A program made the translations under genes and the position numbers. Below are positions 8,404-17,860 of a stretch of 64,000 nt of DNA, piece by piece. Position 1 is the stretch's first letter, and each line of letters begins with the position of its first letter. The notes under the pieces were generated by a model. It saw only the letters and a list, made by a program, of their open reading frames with translations, was not told the DNA's origin and searched no databases. The DNA is from Scalindua sp964344685 (GTDB taxonomy: Bacteria; Planctomycetota; Brocadiia; Brocadiales; Scalinduaceae): NCBI GenBank assembly GCA_964344685.1, contig CAYFOK010000009.1, forward strand, positions 62,001 to 126,000, given 5' to 3'.

Positions 8404-9123
8404 TCAAACACCTTTAGCGAGCCGATTGGCAAGGAAAGACGGTAAATTAGCTTTTATAATTTTTGCCATTGTCTTGTGATAGTCATATTCTAATCTGATT
8501 ATCTCCAAGTTCCAGTTATCATCGTCAAATACAGCAAATGAGAGCATCGGAGAACCATCGCGTGGCTGCCCTACACTTCCGACATTGACGATCGTTTTAT
8601 CGTCTTTAGATAATGTTGCCCTATTGCTGTTCCTCTGTGATTCACGATAAGAATATATTCCCGGGATATGTGAGTGACCTACAAAGCAGAGAGTGTGCTT
8701 CATCTCTATCAAGCTAGAATATGCATTACGGGCGTTGGTAATATATCTCCATAGCATGGGGTCGTCTGGTGATGCATGAACATATAATACATTGTCTTCT
8801 TCAATCTGAAGCGGTAGTCTTCCGGTTGCCTCTTTTATCTCTTCATTCAGGATATCTCTTGTCCATCTGATAGATTCACGTGCAAGCCTGTTTATTTGAT
8901 AATCGTAGTCTGTGTCCAGGATGGAATCCTCATGATTCCCAAGACATATTTTGTCAGTAAGTGATTCGACTATTTTGAAGCACTCTTCAGGGTCAGGGCC
9001 GTAACCAACAATATCTCCAAGACAGACTACGCGCTTTTCTCCATCCAGCTTTTCAATATATTCCAATACCTTGTTGAGGGCTTCCAGATTTCCATGAATA
9101 TCTGAAATTATGATTACCTTCAT
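8404..9123 (-). CDS. Metallophosphoesterase (YfcE/calcineurin-like)
   Basis: A 239-residue cytoplasmic phosphoesterase. The dinuclear-metal motifs appear in order: SDIHGN (residues 7-12), GDIVGYGPDPEEC, GNHED, HASPDDP and GHSHIP. These are the standard DxH, GDxxxxGP, GNHE and GHxH signatures. Length and motif order fit single-domain phosphodiesterases of the YfcE/MJ0936 group. The physiological substrate cannot be read from sequence. It faces dprA convergently and is flanked upstream by two tandem hairpin repeat units. Confidence 0.88.
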   Translation of the reverse strand: MKVIIISDIHGNLEALNKVLEYIEKLDGEKRVVCLGDIVGYGPDPEECFKIVESLTDKICLGNHEDSILDTDYDYQINRLARESIRWTRDILNEEIKEATGRLPLQIEEDNVLYVHASPDDPMLWRYITNARNAYSSLIEMKHTLCFVGHSHIPGIYSYRESQRNSNRATLSKDDKTIVNVGSVGQPRDGSPMLSFAVFDDDNWNLEIIRLEYDYHKTMAKIIKANLPSFLANRLAKGV

Positions 9124-9135
9124 AGTATAACGTTC

Positions 9136-9262
9136 CTGAGGAATCCAACACTGGATTCCTTACGAGAGTAAGGATATTCCTCACTTTCGTGAGGATTCCA
9201 ACTCTGGGCTCCTTACGAGAGTAAGGGTATTCCCTCACTTTCGTGAGGATACCAATTCTTAG
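9136..9262. repeat. Tandem copies of the dispersed hairpin repeat
   Basis: Two units of about 54 bp each contain the hairpins CCTTACGAGAGTAAGG and CCTCACTTTCGTGAGG. They lie at about 9158-9194 and 9211-9249 and are nearly identical. This is the clearest example of the family in the window. The remaining bases to 9501 are AT-rich with no supported gene. Confidence 0.75.
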
Positions 9263-9501
9263 AATAATTTAATAATCACTGATGAGTTTCATTAATTTAC
9301 TTATTATATTATAATGATACTGTATACCATAAAGGAAAACCGGAACGAACTAAAAAATAGTCTGAGTAGTATTATGTGTAAATAATGGTTCAGTACATAC
9401 TTAGCTAAAGGTAACATTAAAAAGATGTGGAAAAAAAACGGTAGCCGTGTTAAGAATGATTAAGCGAAAAATTTAAACTATTGAGGGACTCTTCAGCAGT
9501 T

Positions 9502-10854
9502 ATGGAACGACAGACACAAAATAATATGATTAATAATAGTGTATTCAGGGAGCTGTGTGATGCTGTCGGTCACGAGCATGTCATTGATAAGATTGAGGAA
9601 AGAGTTCGTTATTCTTTTGATGCTGCAGGAAAAAAGTCTGTGCCTGATGTAGTGATACTGCCTGAATCTACGGAGCAGGTATCAAGTATAGTATTGATCG
9701 CAAATAATCATAACATTCCGATCTGCCAGCGTGGGGCAGTGGCCGGTTTGTCCGGCGGAACAGAATCCGTAAATGGCGGTATCGTGCTTGATTTAAAAAA
9801 AATGAATCGGATAGTAGAGTTAAATGCCAGGGACCTTACCGTGACGGTAGAGCCTGGTGTCATTACAAAAGATTTGCAGGATGAAGCTGCAAAGTTTCGA
9901 CTCTTCTATCCACCTGAGCCGGGAAGCGCGGGCTGCTCAACTATTGGCGGAAAAGTGGCTGAATGTACGGCGGGGATGACCGGTATGAAGTACGGAGTAA
10001 CGAGGGATTATGTCCTTGCCCTGGAGATTGTTCTTCCTGACGGTTCCGTCATAAATGCAGGACGTAAAACGCTCAAGAGTGTTGCGGGATACGATTTAAC
10101 CAGATTCTTTGTCGGGTCTGATGGGACTCTGGGGGTGTTGACGAAAATAACATTAAAATTATTGCCAATGTCAGAAAGCAGAGGTACGGTTTTGTCGTTC
10201 TTCAAAGACATAGATAGCGCACTGAATACTGCAGACTTAATCGTAATAAAGAATCATCTGAATCCCTGGTCACTGGAATTTGCTGACAAAACATGTATTG
10301 ACGCTGTCAGAGGATTTATAGAAGAAGAAATTCCCGAAGAAGCGGAGGCTCTCTTACTGGTGGATATAGATGGGAATGAGAGGAATGTGGAAAAGGGTAT
10401 CTCCAGAATTGATGCTCTCAGCATGGAAAACAGTGCCTTGAAGACTTTAATTGCGAATAGTGATGAAGAACGAAACAGATTGTGGGAAATCAGAAAATCT
10501 GTTCACTCGTCTCTCTTTAAAACCGCTTCTATAAGGTATAGCGAAGATCTGTCTGTTCCGAGAAGTAAGGTTAGAGATGTCCTGGAAAAGGTATATGAAC
10601 TCGGCAAGGCATCTTCGTTGCTGGTGGCGGCATTCGGGTGCATTGGAGAGGGACACATTCATGTGATCTGCAGTGGTGGTCAAAATGGTGGTGAGTCTGC
10701 CCGAAGCCTGGTATCTACAATATTGAAGGATGTTGTGCCTGAAGGGAGGGCTGTCACATCAGATTTTGTACCTCATGAGGTTGAAATGATGAAAGAGCTG
10801 AAGAGGATGTTCGATCCGAAGGGAATTATGAATCCGGGAAAAATTTTTGCTTAA
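9502..10854 (+). CDS. FAD-linked oxidase, GlcD-like, lacking the C-terminal GEHGIG motif
   Basis: A flavoprotein of the glycolate oxidase GlcD/D-lactate dehydrogenase family, about 450 residues. The PCMH-type FAD-binding domain is clear: PDVVILPESTEQVSSIV, AVAGLSGGTESVNGGIVLDL, VEPGVITKDLQDEA and AGYDLTRFFVGSDGTLGVLT. In the C-terminal half the usual GDGNIHVN becomes GEGHIHVICSGG. The family's GEHGIG block, present in the paralogue at 11331-12740, is replaced by TSDFVPHEVEMM. It is therefore a divergent paralogue whose substrate may differ or whose activity may be altered. ATG 9502 is chosen, 12 bp after GAGGGA; TTG 9481 is the alternative. Confidence 0.85.
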   Translation: MERQTQNNMINNSVFRELCDAVGHEHVIDKIEERVRYSFDAAGKKSVPDVVILPESTEQVSSIVLIANNHNIPICQRGAVAGLSGGTESVNGGIVLDLKKMNRIVELNARDLTVTVEPGVITKDLQDEAAKFRLFYPPEPGSAGCSTIGGKVAECTAGMTGMKYGVTRDYVLALEIVLPDGSVINAGRKTLKSVAGYDLTRFFVGSDGTLGVLTKITLKLLPMSESRGTVLSFFKDIDSALNTADLIVIKNHLNPWSLEFADKTCIDAVRGFIEEEIPEEAEALLLVDIDGNERNVEKGISRIDALSMENSALKTLIANSDEERNRLWEIRKSVHSSLFKTASIRYSEDLSVPRSKVRDVLEKVYELGKASSLLVAAFGCIGEGHIHVICSGGQNGGESARSLVSTILKDVVPEGRAVTSDFVPHEVEMMKELKRMFDPKGIMNPGKIFA

Positions 10855-11330
10855 GATGGAGTCCTTACGAAAGCGAGGAAAGTATCCTTACTCTCACCCG
10901 CCTGTCTGATTGTCGGGCAAGTGAGAAATCCATGATCATCCTTGCCTTCCTGGAGAAGAAGAAAAACTGAAATAAATTAAACGGCCACGGATTGACACGG
11001 ATATACACTGATGTTAAAGACAAAGAAGATGAGAATATCGAATTATATAACAAGGAAAGTAAAATGTTGAGGTAAAAAGGAAAAAGATTTTAACCGCTAA
11101 GGAAAACAAGAAACTCAGGAAAAAACAGAAGCCATGGATATTAGTCATTTGTGCTTAAAGCATTGATTTGGCATTTGAGCTTTGACATTTGGATTTAATT
11201 CGTCAATTTCGATATTAAATATAATCTTTAATATTTGCGCTTTTTGCGGTGAATTCTTATGGTTTTTATTTAAAATGGAGTTCTTACGAAAGTAAGGATA
11301 TATAAGGCCCAATAATAAAACAGGTGAATA
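10855..11330. repeat. Repeat-rich spacer between the two GlcD-like genes
   Basis: Positions 10858-10925 are a copy of the hairpin family (CCTTACGAAAGCGAGG, then TTGTCGGGCAAGTGAG, the latter also at about 23575). Positions 10980-11045 hold a degenerate repeat (CACGGATTGACACGGATATA). Positions 11154-11199 are the inverted partner of 878-923. Positions 11276-11302 are another hairpin unit. No gene is supported. Confidence 0.65.
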
Positions 11331-12740
11331 ATGAAGCTTTTTCAGAAAACAAAAAAAGAAACTGGCAGACATCAGAAAGCCCTCAATAAGCTTATCAGGG
11401 TTTTGGGGAAGGATAGGGTGCTTTCGGCGATTGAGGATAGGATATGTTACTCTTACGACGGTACAAAGCAGAAGGCTCTTCCGGATATCGTGGTCAGGCC
11501 TGGAGGCACTACTGATGTTTCGAATACTTTAAAGATTGCAAACGAGTATGAAGTTCCGATATACGCAAGAGGCGCCGGGTCAGGTCTCACCGGCGGGGCG
11601 GTACCGCTTATGGGTGGAATTGTGTTTGATCTCAAAAACATGAACAGGATAATTGAGATATGTCCCGATGATTTTATTGCGACCGTTGAACCGGGCGTAG
11701 TGACAAAGGAACTGCAGGATGAGGTGGCAAAGTTTGATCTTTTCTATCCGCCTGACCCGTCAAGTGCAGCATTTTCAACGATTGGCGGTAATGTCGCGGA
11801 GTGTGCAGGGGGGATAACCGGGCTGAGATATGGAGTGACGCGTGATTATATTCTTGCCCTGGAGATAGTCCTTCCTGATGGATCAATTATTAACACCGGG
11901 GGGAAAACATTAAGGAGAACTGCAGGTTATGACCTGACAAGGCTTTTTACAGGTTCTGAGGGCACATTGGGGGTTTTTACCAAAATAACGGTAAAACTGA
12001 TTCCAAAGCCTCCAGGGATCCGGACACTGGCTGCTCATTTCAGTGATAAAGATGATGCTGTTGATGCCGCCGATTTGATTATTGATAATAATATAGTACC
12101 TCGCACATTGGAATTTCTGGATCAAATGACTATAACTGCGGTGAACAGTTATACCGGAAATGATATAGGAGAAGATGTAAAAGCATTACTGTTAATTGAT
12201 ATTGATGGTACAGATGAAAGCATCGATCATGAAATGCCTATAGTTGAGAATGCGTGTAAGCAGAGCAATGCGTTCTGGATTAAAGTCGCAGAGACAGCAA
12301 AGGAGAGAGATGCTATCTGGGCTGCCAGACGTTCCATTTCTCCCGCGTTATACAACATTGCTCCCCATAAAATAAACGAGGATATCTGTGTGCCCAGAAG
12401 TAAGATCAAGGAAATGCTGCAGAGGGTTGACCGAATTAAAGAGGGCCAGCCGATCTATATCGCAAACTTCGGACACATAGGAGACGGCAATATACATGTA
12501 AATATAATGTATAGCGATGATCCCGGTCAGGAGGAGTTGGCGGAGGTTATTGTAAATAAAGTTATGAAGGAGGTAGTGGCGTTAGGGGGGTCTATATCAG
12601 GTGAGCACGGTATTGGAAACAAGAAATCTCAATTTATGGAGTTGGAAATTCCTCCACAGGAATATGAGATTATGAAAAGGTTTAAAAGTTTTTTTGACCC
12701 TAAAGGGATTATGAATCCCGGTAAGATGTTTTTGAGATAA
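11331..12740 (+). CDS. glcD: FAD-linked oxidase, glycolate oxidase GlcD-like subunit
   Basis: A 469-residue flavoprotein of the GlcD/D-lactate dehydrogenase family that oxidises a 2-hydroxy acid and passes electrons to an iron-sulfur partner. Seen in order: RPGGTTDVSNTLKIANEYEV, GAGSGLTGGAVPLMGGIVFD (FAD pyrophosphate loop), VEPGVVTKELQDEVAKF, TAGYDLTRLFTGSEGTLGVFT, GHIGDGNIHVNI and SGEHGIGNKKSQFM. The C-terminus FDPKGIMNPGKMF is classical. It lies between a second GlcD-like gene and a GlcF-like gene, so the three may form one complex. The precise substrate (glycolate, lactate or another 2-hydroxy acid) cannot be told from sequence. Confidence 0.9.
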   Translation: MKLFQKTKKETGRHQKALNKLIRVLGKDRVLSAIEDRICYSYDGTKQKALPDIVVRPGGTTDVSNTLKIANEYEVPIYARGAGSGLTGGAVPLMGGIVFDLKNMNRIIEICPDDFIATVEPGVVTKELQDEVAKFDLFYPPDPSSAAFSTIGGNVAECAGGITGLRYGVTRDYILALEIVLPDGSIINTGGKTLRRTAGYDLTRLFTGSEGTLGVFTKITVKLIPKPPGIRTLAAHFSDKDDAVDAADLIIDNNIVPRTLEFLDQMTITAVNSYTGNDIGEDVKALLLIDIDGTDESIDHEMPIVENACKQSNAFWIKVAETAKERDAIWAARRSISPALYNIAPHKINEDICVPRSKIKEMLQRVDRIKEGQPIYIANFGHIGDGNIHVNIMYSDDPGQEELAEVIVNKVMKEVVALGGSISGEHGIGNKKSQFMELEIPPQEYEIMKRFKSFFDPKGIMNPGKMFLR

Positions 12741-12760
12741 CGCGGCAAAGCTGCAGTAAA

Positions 12761-12836
12761 AGTGCCTGAAATGATCTAGAGTGCCTAAAGTAAAAAATGA
12801 AGAATCAGCCGCTAATTTAGATCACTTTAGGCACTT
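12761..12836. repeat. Inverted repeat in the glcD-glcF spacer
   Basis: AGTGCCTAAAGT (12780-12791) is perfectly inverted as ACTTTAGGCACT (12824-12835). An overlapping imperfect copy starts at 12761. The hairpin lies between co-directional genes and has no U-tract, so it looks more like a small intergenic repeat than a terminator. Confidence 0.5.
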
Positions 12837-12876
12837 AGTTTATTTAGACACTTCAAGCTTAATTAAGTAAATAAAA

Positions 12877-14115
12877 ATGTCTGACTGGAAAGAAGAAGTA
12901 AGTAAATGTTCGAAATGTGGTAAATGCCATACCGTCTGTCCTGTTTTTCTGGAAACAGGCGACGAGTCGACGGTGGCGCGTGGACGCATCAGCCTTGCTG
13001 AAGCTTTGCGGGACAAACAGATCGTTTACACTGATAAGCTGCGTGATTATGTCTATTCCTGTAAAAAGTGTATGAGGTGCAGGAAGGTCTGCCCTTCAGA
13101 TGTTGATTACGAGGTAATCATTACCGCATTGCTGCGCGGAGTGGCCGATGAGATGGGTATCCCATTGCTGCCGAAGATAGTCTTCAGGTATATATTACCG
13201 AGAAGGATACTTTTTGACCTCATGCTCAAAGTAGGATCTAAAATCCAGAGGTTCATACCGGGGAAGAGGAGAGGGCGGATGCGCCATCTTCCGCTTTTGT
13301 TTATGGGTAAGAGATGGATACCTACTCTGGCAAAGAAAACCGCATTACAAAAGCTCCGAACAACGGGGAAACTGAAAAATCCAAAGATGCGGGTAGGGCT
13401 GTTCACCGGGTGCTTGATCAATTACATCTATGTAGATATAGCAGAAGCCGTGGTAGATGTGCTTAACAGGATGAACATAGAGGTGGTTGTACCTCAAGGC
13501 CAATTGTGCTGCGGAACACCATCATCCACCATGGGAGATCACAAATCCAGCAAGAAACTTGCAGAGGTAAATAGAGAGGTGTTTGAGTCACACAATCTGG
13601 ACGCGATAGTGAGTGCCTGTGCAACATGCACTAAGAGTATTAAACTGGATTACCTGCGCACACTGGGTCCTTCATGGAAGCAGATGTCGGATAAAATCTA
13701 TGATATATCTGAGTTTATTGAAAAGTATTGCAGCGATGATTATAAGACGAAGCCTGTCGATGAAAAAGTGACCTATCATGATCCCTGCCATCTTTTATGG
13801 GTACGTGGCATCTCTGACGAGCCAAGAAATGTTTTAAAGAAATCTTCTGATTTCGTTGATATGGATATGGCAGGTTCGTGCTGCGGGGGTGGAGGAATCT
13901 TTACCATAATCCATTATGACCTTACCCTGAAGATGCTTGAGAGAAAGGTGAACTCGATTGAAAGAAGCGGGGCGGACACCGTTGCGACTAACTGTCCGGG
14001 CTGTATCATGCAGATAGCCGATGGATTTGCAGGTAAAGATTCCAGGGTAAAGACTACTCACTCAATACAGATACTTCAAAAAGCGCTGGCAAACGGTGAT
14101 GATTATGTAGAATAA
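12877..14115 (+). CDS. glcF: (Fe-S)-binding protein, glycolate oxidase iron-sulfur subunit-like
   Basis: A 412-residue electron-transfer protein. Two ferredoxin-type 4Fe-4S motifs lie at the N-terminus (CSKCGKCHTVCPVF at about residues 8-21 and CKKCMRCRKVCP at about 62-73). Two CCG domains follow, with FTGCLINY...CCGTPSSTMG and YHDPCHLLW...CCGGGGIF plus NCPGC; these bind non-canonical clusters or contact a quinone-reducing partner. This architecture is that of GlcF and related LutA/HdrD-like proteins. It is 136 bp downstream of glcD, in the same direction, consistent with a 2-hydroxy-acid oxidase complex at the membrane. Confidence 0.88.
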   Translation: MSDWKEEVSKCSKCGKCHTVCPVFLETGDESTVARGRISLAEALRDKQIVYTDKLRDYVYSCKKCMRCRKVCPSDVDYEVIITALLRGVADEMGIPLLPKIVFRYILPRRILFDLMLKVGSKIQRFIPGKRRGRMRHLPLLFMGKRWIPTLAKKTALQKLRTTGKLKNPKMRVGLFTGCLINYIYVDIAEAVVDVLNRMNIEVVVPQGQLCCGTPSSTMGDHKSSKKLAEVNREVFESHNLDAIVSACATCTKSIKLDYLRTLGPSWKQMSDKIYDISEFIEKYCSDDYKTKPVDEKVTYHDPCHLLWVRGISDEPRNVLKKSSDFVDMDMAGSCCGGGGIFTIIHYDLTLKMLERKVNSIERSGADTVATNCPGCIMQIADGFAGKDSRVKTTHSIQILQKALANGDDYVE

Positions 14116-14293
14116 CTATTTTTCAGGCGTTCCTCTTTATCTGGCAAGTATATCTTTTGTAATTTTCCATGTTTTTTTTTGTTGAATGGAGAGATGCCAC
14201 TAAATATACTTCAAAATATATTACCACATACCTTGAACAGGATAATGTAATTATCTGTACTTTAATTGTATTTAAAGCATACAAAGTAAAGTT

Positions 14294-16681
14294 ATGAAGC
14301 TTCGAACAAAGCTGATACTTATTTTAATCTTTGTCTTCCTGTCTACATTCTCTGCCGTAGAATTTCTTCATTATCAGTCCATTAAGAATGGGGTTGTTAA
14401 TGAATTGAGACGCAATGCAAGAAATATCCGAGACATACTTATGGCAACTCGCAGAATTTATCACAGACAATTTCTGAACAGTGGTATACCATTGACGGAG
14501 AAAACACTTGGATTTTTGCCTGCTCATTCATTGAGCCGTATATCGGATGATTTTGCGAATTGGACAGAAGACAAATTGTATTTTAACAATGTTTCAGATA
14601 GACCACGTAATCCAAAAAATGCTGCAGACGCAATAGAACAGGAAGCCATTAGGTACTATCGTGATAATCCGACAGAAAAGGAACGGTTTGTTCCGTTTAA
14701 ATCAAAAGGGGGTGAATCGTTTTACCACTATTCTGCTCCAATATGGATTGAGGAATATTGCTTGAAATGTCACGGCAGTAAAGAAGACGCTCATGTCACA
14801 ATTCGTACCAAATATGATTCATCATTCGATTACAAATTAGGAGAGCTAAGGGGTGTTATGAGTATTAAGCTGCCGGCTACTCATCTGAATTCACGAGTAT
14901 GGAGTAGTTTTCAAAGAGATTTTTGGGTCCATTTGTCCAGTTTCACTGGAATGTTTATTTTAATTTCGTGGATGCTTAATCGATACGTTACAGTCCCGGT
15001 TAAAAGGCTTACTTCAGGTATTGAAGCAGTTGCATCCGGGAAGTATACCCAGCCAATTACAGGATTATCAGGTGAAATGGATATAGTTGGTAAGGCGTTT
15101 AATGAAATGTCAAAACAGCTTGGGCAGCGTGAAGATGAACTTAAAAAGAATGAAGCGAGATTTCGAAGCATGCTATCATCTTTGTATGAGGCGGCTATTA
15201 TAGTTTATGGTCGAGATGGCAAGATTTTATCGCTTTGGGGCACGCCGGAAATGGATAAACGATACGGTATACGTGCTGTTGACATGGTTGGTGTTTCAAT
15301 CAAAGAGTTTGTACTTCCAGAGCATGCTGAACGGAGATTGGAAGAAATTCGTACCGTATTTGATGCAGGAGAGAAGAAGGTAGTAGAATATATTATTAAT
15401 GTTCCCGGTGGCAGTTTCTGGCACGAGATATCACTCAGTCCATTGCGGAATGAGAAAGGAGACATTACTGCTGTAGTCGGGTTTATCCGTGACCTTACTG
15501 AGCGTAAAAAATTGGAAAAAGAGCTTATAAAGGCGCAGAAACTTGAAACTGTTGGTGTCCTTGCAGGTGGCATCGCCCACGATTTCAACAATAGCTTACA
15601 GACAATTTTAGGTTATATTTCTTTGGTAAAAATGAAAACTGATCTGAATGCTGAAACTTATAAATATTTAGAAAATGCCAGAAAAGCAATTTGCCAGTCA
15701 AAGGACCTGACCAAACAACTTCTCACTTTCTCCAAGGGTGGAGAACCTGTAAAGAGGATCATGTCTATTTCAGAATTGGCAGAAAATTCTATCAAACTTG
15801 CATTGAGCGGTTCAACAGTCAAGTGTGAACTCTGCATACCGGACAATCTCTGGAATGTAGATGCCGACAAAGGGCAGTTAAACCAGGTATTTAATAATAT
15901 TATTATCAATGCCTGCCAGGCAATGCCTGATGGAGGAAACATAAAAATATATGCAGAAAATATTAATGTGGTTGATGAAGATTCATTGCCGTTGAGAAAA
16001 GGAGAATATGTAAAAATATCATTTTCTGATAACGGAGAGGGTATATCACAGGAACGTTTGCAAATGGTTTTTGACCCATTTTATACAACTAAAAAGAAAG
16101 GAAGCGGCCTTGGACTTGCGACTTCGTATTCTATAATCGCAAAACATGAAGGAAACATTACCGTAGCTTCTGAGATAGGAATTGGCTCAACCTTCAACGT
16201 TTATCTGCCTGCTTCCCGGAAAGATGTTGTTTTTCAAGAAAAAGATGGATTTGATAGTTCGTCTGCTGAGGAGAGGAAAGAAGAAAGCAGTGAAAGTAAA
16301 GGGAAAATTTTGTTAATGGATGACGAATCTTCAATCAGAATCATATTAGGCGAACAGCTGAGAGAACTGAAATATGATGTCGAAGTCGCAGAAGAAGGCT
16401 CTGAAGCTATACGTTTATACAAAGATGCCAGTGAGGCAGGTAAACCATTTGATGCTGTTGTAATGGATTTGACTATACCCGGCGGTATGGGAGGGAGGGA
16501 AACTATTGAAAAACTGATAGACTTTGACTCTGATGTTAAAGCTGTTGTGATGAGCGGTTACGCGAATGACCCCACAATGGCCAACTATAGGGAATCTGGT
16601 TTTAAAGGTGTTCTTGCTAAACCGCATGATATTTACGAACTTGATGCAATATTGCGTAATATAATCATGGCAACTGACTGA
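14294..16681 (+). CDS. Hybrid sensor histidine kinase with DUF3365/Tll0287-like heme-motif sensor
   Basis: A 795-residue hybrid kinase. An N-terminal membrane anchor is followed by an extracytoplasmic DUF3365-like domain with one c-type heme motif, CLKCHGS, at about residue 157. A second membrane segment (about 210-235), a HAMP linker and a PAS domain follow. The HisKA H-box is AGGIAHDFNNSLQTILGY, and the ATPase lobe contains NACQAMPDGG, FSDNGEGIS and KGSGLGLATSYSI. A C-terminal receiver domain (MDDESS, acceptor Asp in VVMDLTIPGG, K in LAKPHD) makes it a hybrid. The CxxCH in the sensor suggests sensing of NO, redox state or another heme ligand. No response regulator lies next to it. The signal and targets are unknown. 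Confidence 0.88.
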   Translation: MKLRTKLILILIFVFLSTFSAVEFLHYQSIKNGVVNELRRNARNIRDILMATRRIYHRQFLNSGIPLTEKTLGFLPAHSLSRISDDFANWTEDKLYFNNVSDRPRNPKNAADAIEQEAIRYYRDNPTEKERFVPFKSKGGESFYHYSAPIWIEEYCLKCHGSKEDAHVTIRTKYDSSFDYKLGELRGVMSIKLPATHLNSRVWSSFQRDFWVHLSSFTGMFILISWMLNRYVTVPVKRLTSGIEAVASGKYTQPITGLSGEMDIVGKAFNEMSKQLGQREDELKKNEARFRSMLSSLYEAAIIVYGRDGKILSLWGTPEMDKRYGIRAVDMVGVSIKEFVLPEHAERRLEEIRTVFDAGEKKVVEYIINVPGGSFWHEISLSPLRNEKGDITAVVGFIRDLTERKKLEKELIKAQKLETVGVLAGGIAHDFNNSLQTILGYISLVKMKTDLNAETYKYLENARKAICQSKDLTKQLLTFSKGGEPVKRIMSISELAENSIKLALSGSTVKCELCIPDNLWNVDADKGQLNQVFNNIIINACQAMPDGGNIKIYAENINVVDEDSLPLRKGEYVKISFSDNGEGISQERLQMVFDPFYTTKKKGSGLGLATSYSIIAKHEGNITVASEIGIGSTFNVYLPASRKDVVFQEKDGFDSSSAEERKEESSESKGKILLMDDESSIRIILGEQLRELKYDVEVAEEGSEAIRLYKDASEAGKPFDAVVMDLTIPGGMGGRETIEKLIDFDSDVKAVVMSGYANDPTMANYRESGFKGVLAKPHDIYELDAILRNIIMATD

Positions 16682-16782
16682 CACTCTTCAATGACAGTGA
16701 TTTGCAGTTCACATATTTCTAAGACAATACATTAAGACAAATAAATAGTTAATAATCTATATTTAGTAAAAGGAAGCTATTT

Positions 16783-17439
16783 TTATATCTTTCTTCCACT
16801 CCAGATATAGATAGCTTTGCCCAGGATTGTGATTGCCGGTTTATTGTTGAGCTTTATTGTCTCTTTGCCGTAGGCAGGGTTGTCACTAATAAGTTCTACC
16901 GTATCTTCCGACAGTCTCCTGATTCTTTTTATGAGTATTGTATCGCCTCTCCTGAGAATATAGATCCCCTCGGTTACAATCCAGTCTATCCCCTTGTCTA
17001 CAATTATAAGGGCATCATGTTTTATTGTAGGCTCCATGGAGTCAGAATCGGCACTAAGAATAAACAGATTGTCAGGGTTTGATTTCAGTTCTCTATTAAG
17101 CCAATCTCGGCGAAATACAAGATCCGCACCGATTTTCTCATCATTTACAAATGATTCATGCCCGGCTGTTGCCTTAATGTTGAAAAGTGGTATTTTGCAG
17201 TAGACAGCGCTGTCGGTTTCTCCAGTGGATCCCTGCAGTATTTGCACCCTGTGAGGCAGTTCATCAACAGAAAAACCAAACGCAGACAGAAATCCCTTTT
17301 TAAATTTCACTGATATATCACGTTTGCCACTGAGGATTTCAGATACATAACTGCTTGATAGCGAAATTTTTTTCGCAAACTCACCCCTCTTCAAATGCTG
17401 ATTATATATAAACTTGTCTAAATGATGTAAAATATTCAT
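16783..17439 (-). CDS. XRE-HTH/S24 (LexA-like) repressor
   Basis: A 218-residue protein of the phage-CI/LexA type. The N-terminal helix-turn-helix covers about residues 15-55 (KKISLSSSYVSEILSGKRD). The C-terminal S24 domain has an Ala-Gly cleavage candidate in KATAGHESF, the catalytic Ser in SDSMEPTI and the catalytic Lys in TILIKRIRR, so autoproteolysis seems possible. No phage structural, integrase or excision genes flank it, so it may be a chromosomal stress regulator or a relic. It is transcribed leftwards from a short, TTCG-rich promoter region (17455-17500) that could be an autoregulatory operator. Confidence 0.85.
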   Translation of the reverse strand: MNILHHLDKFIYNQHLKRGEFAKKISLSSSYVSEILSGKRDISVKFKKGFLSAFGFSVDELPHRVQILQGSTGETDSAVYCKIPLFNIKATAGHESFVNDEKIGADLVFRRDWLNRELKSNPDNLFILSADSDSMEPTIKHDALIIVDKGIDWIVTEGIYILRRGDTILIKRIRRLSEDTVELISDNPAYGKETIKLNNKPAITILGKAIYIWSGRKI

Positions 17440-17454
17440 ATCTATAAGCGAATT

Positions 17455-17500
17455 TTATAGTTGACAAATTCGTAATTATTCGCTACAGTTCGTAAAAAAT
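17455..17500 (-). promoter_or_regulatory. Putative promoter/operator of the S24 repressor
   Basis: On the minus strand TTGTCA is followed after 17 bp by TAGATA just before the ATG. The region carries repeated CGAA half-sites (TTACGAA, GCGAATAA, TTACGAATT), some inverted. Spaced repeats overlapping a repressor's own promoter suggest autoregulation. Confidence 0.35.
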
Positions 17501-17860
17501 CTGTGAGCAAGAGGCCGGAAGGGCTGATTGCCTGTTCAAGCAGATTATAAATTTTATTTTATTAAATTCAATGTCTAAGTTCGTATACGGAGATTTCATT
17601 ATTTGTCCTTATTAATTTGTGTCCCGGATAATTTGTAAAGCTAATTGATAATATGACGATAATACAGAATAGAAAGTATTTTAAAGTCTTCGGCAGGATC
17701 AAATCTTTTGATTTTTGGTCTGGGCCTTGAACTGTAATTTGTTTTTTCAGATTTTTGAAGAGAAGGATCTGTCTGTTGCAGTAGATTCAAAGACATTGTT
17801 ACAGTAGGGGCAAAAGTTTTTATAACCAGATTAAAAAAATTTAAAAAAAGGGAGAATGCG
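17501..17860. other. Spacer without supported gene
   Basis: AT-rich sequence between the divergent S24 repressor and the small membrane-protein gene. I see no convincing gene or RNA; the minus-strand frame at 17641-17952 overlaps the plus-strand gene and looks like a shadow. Confidence 0.4.
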
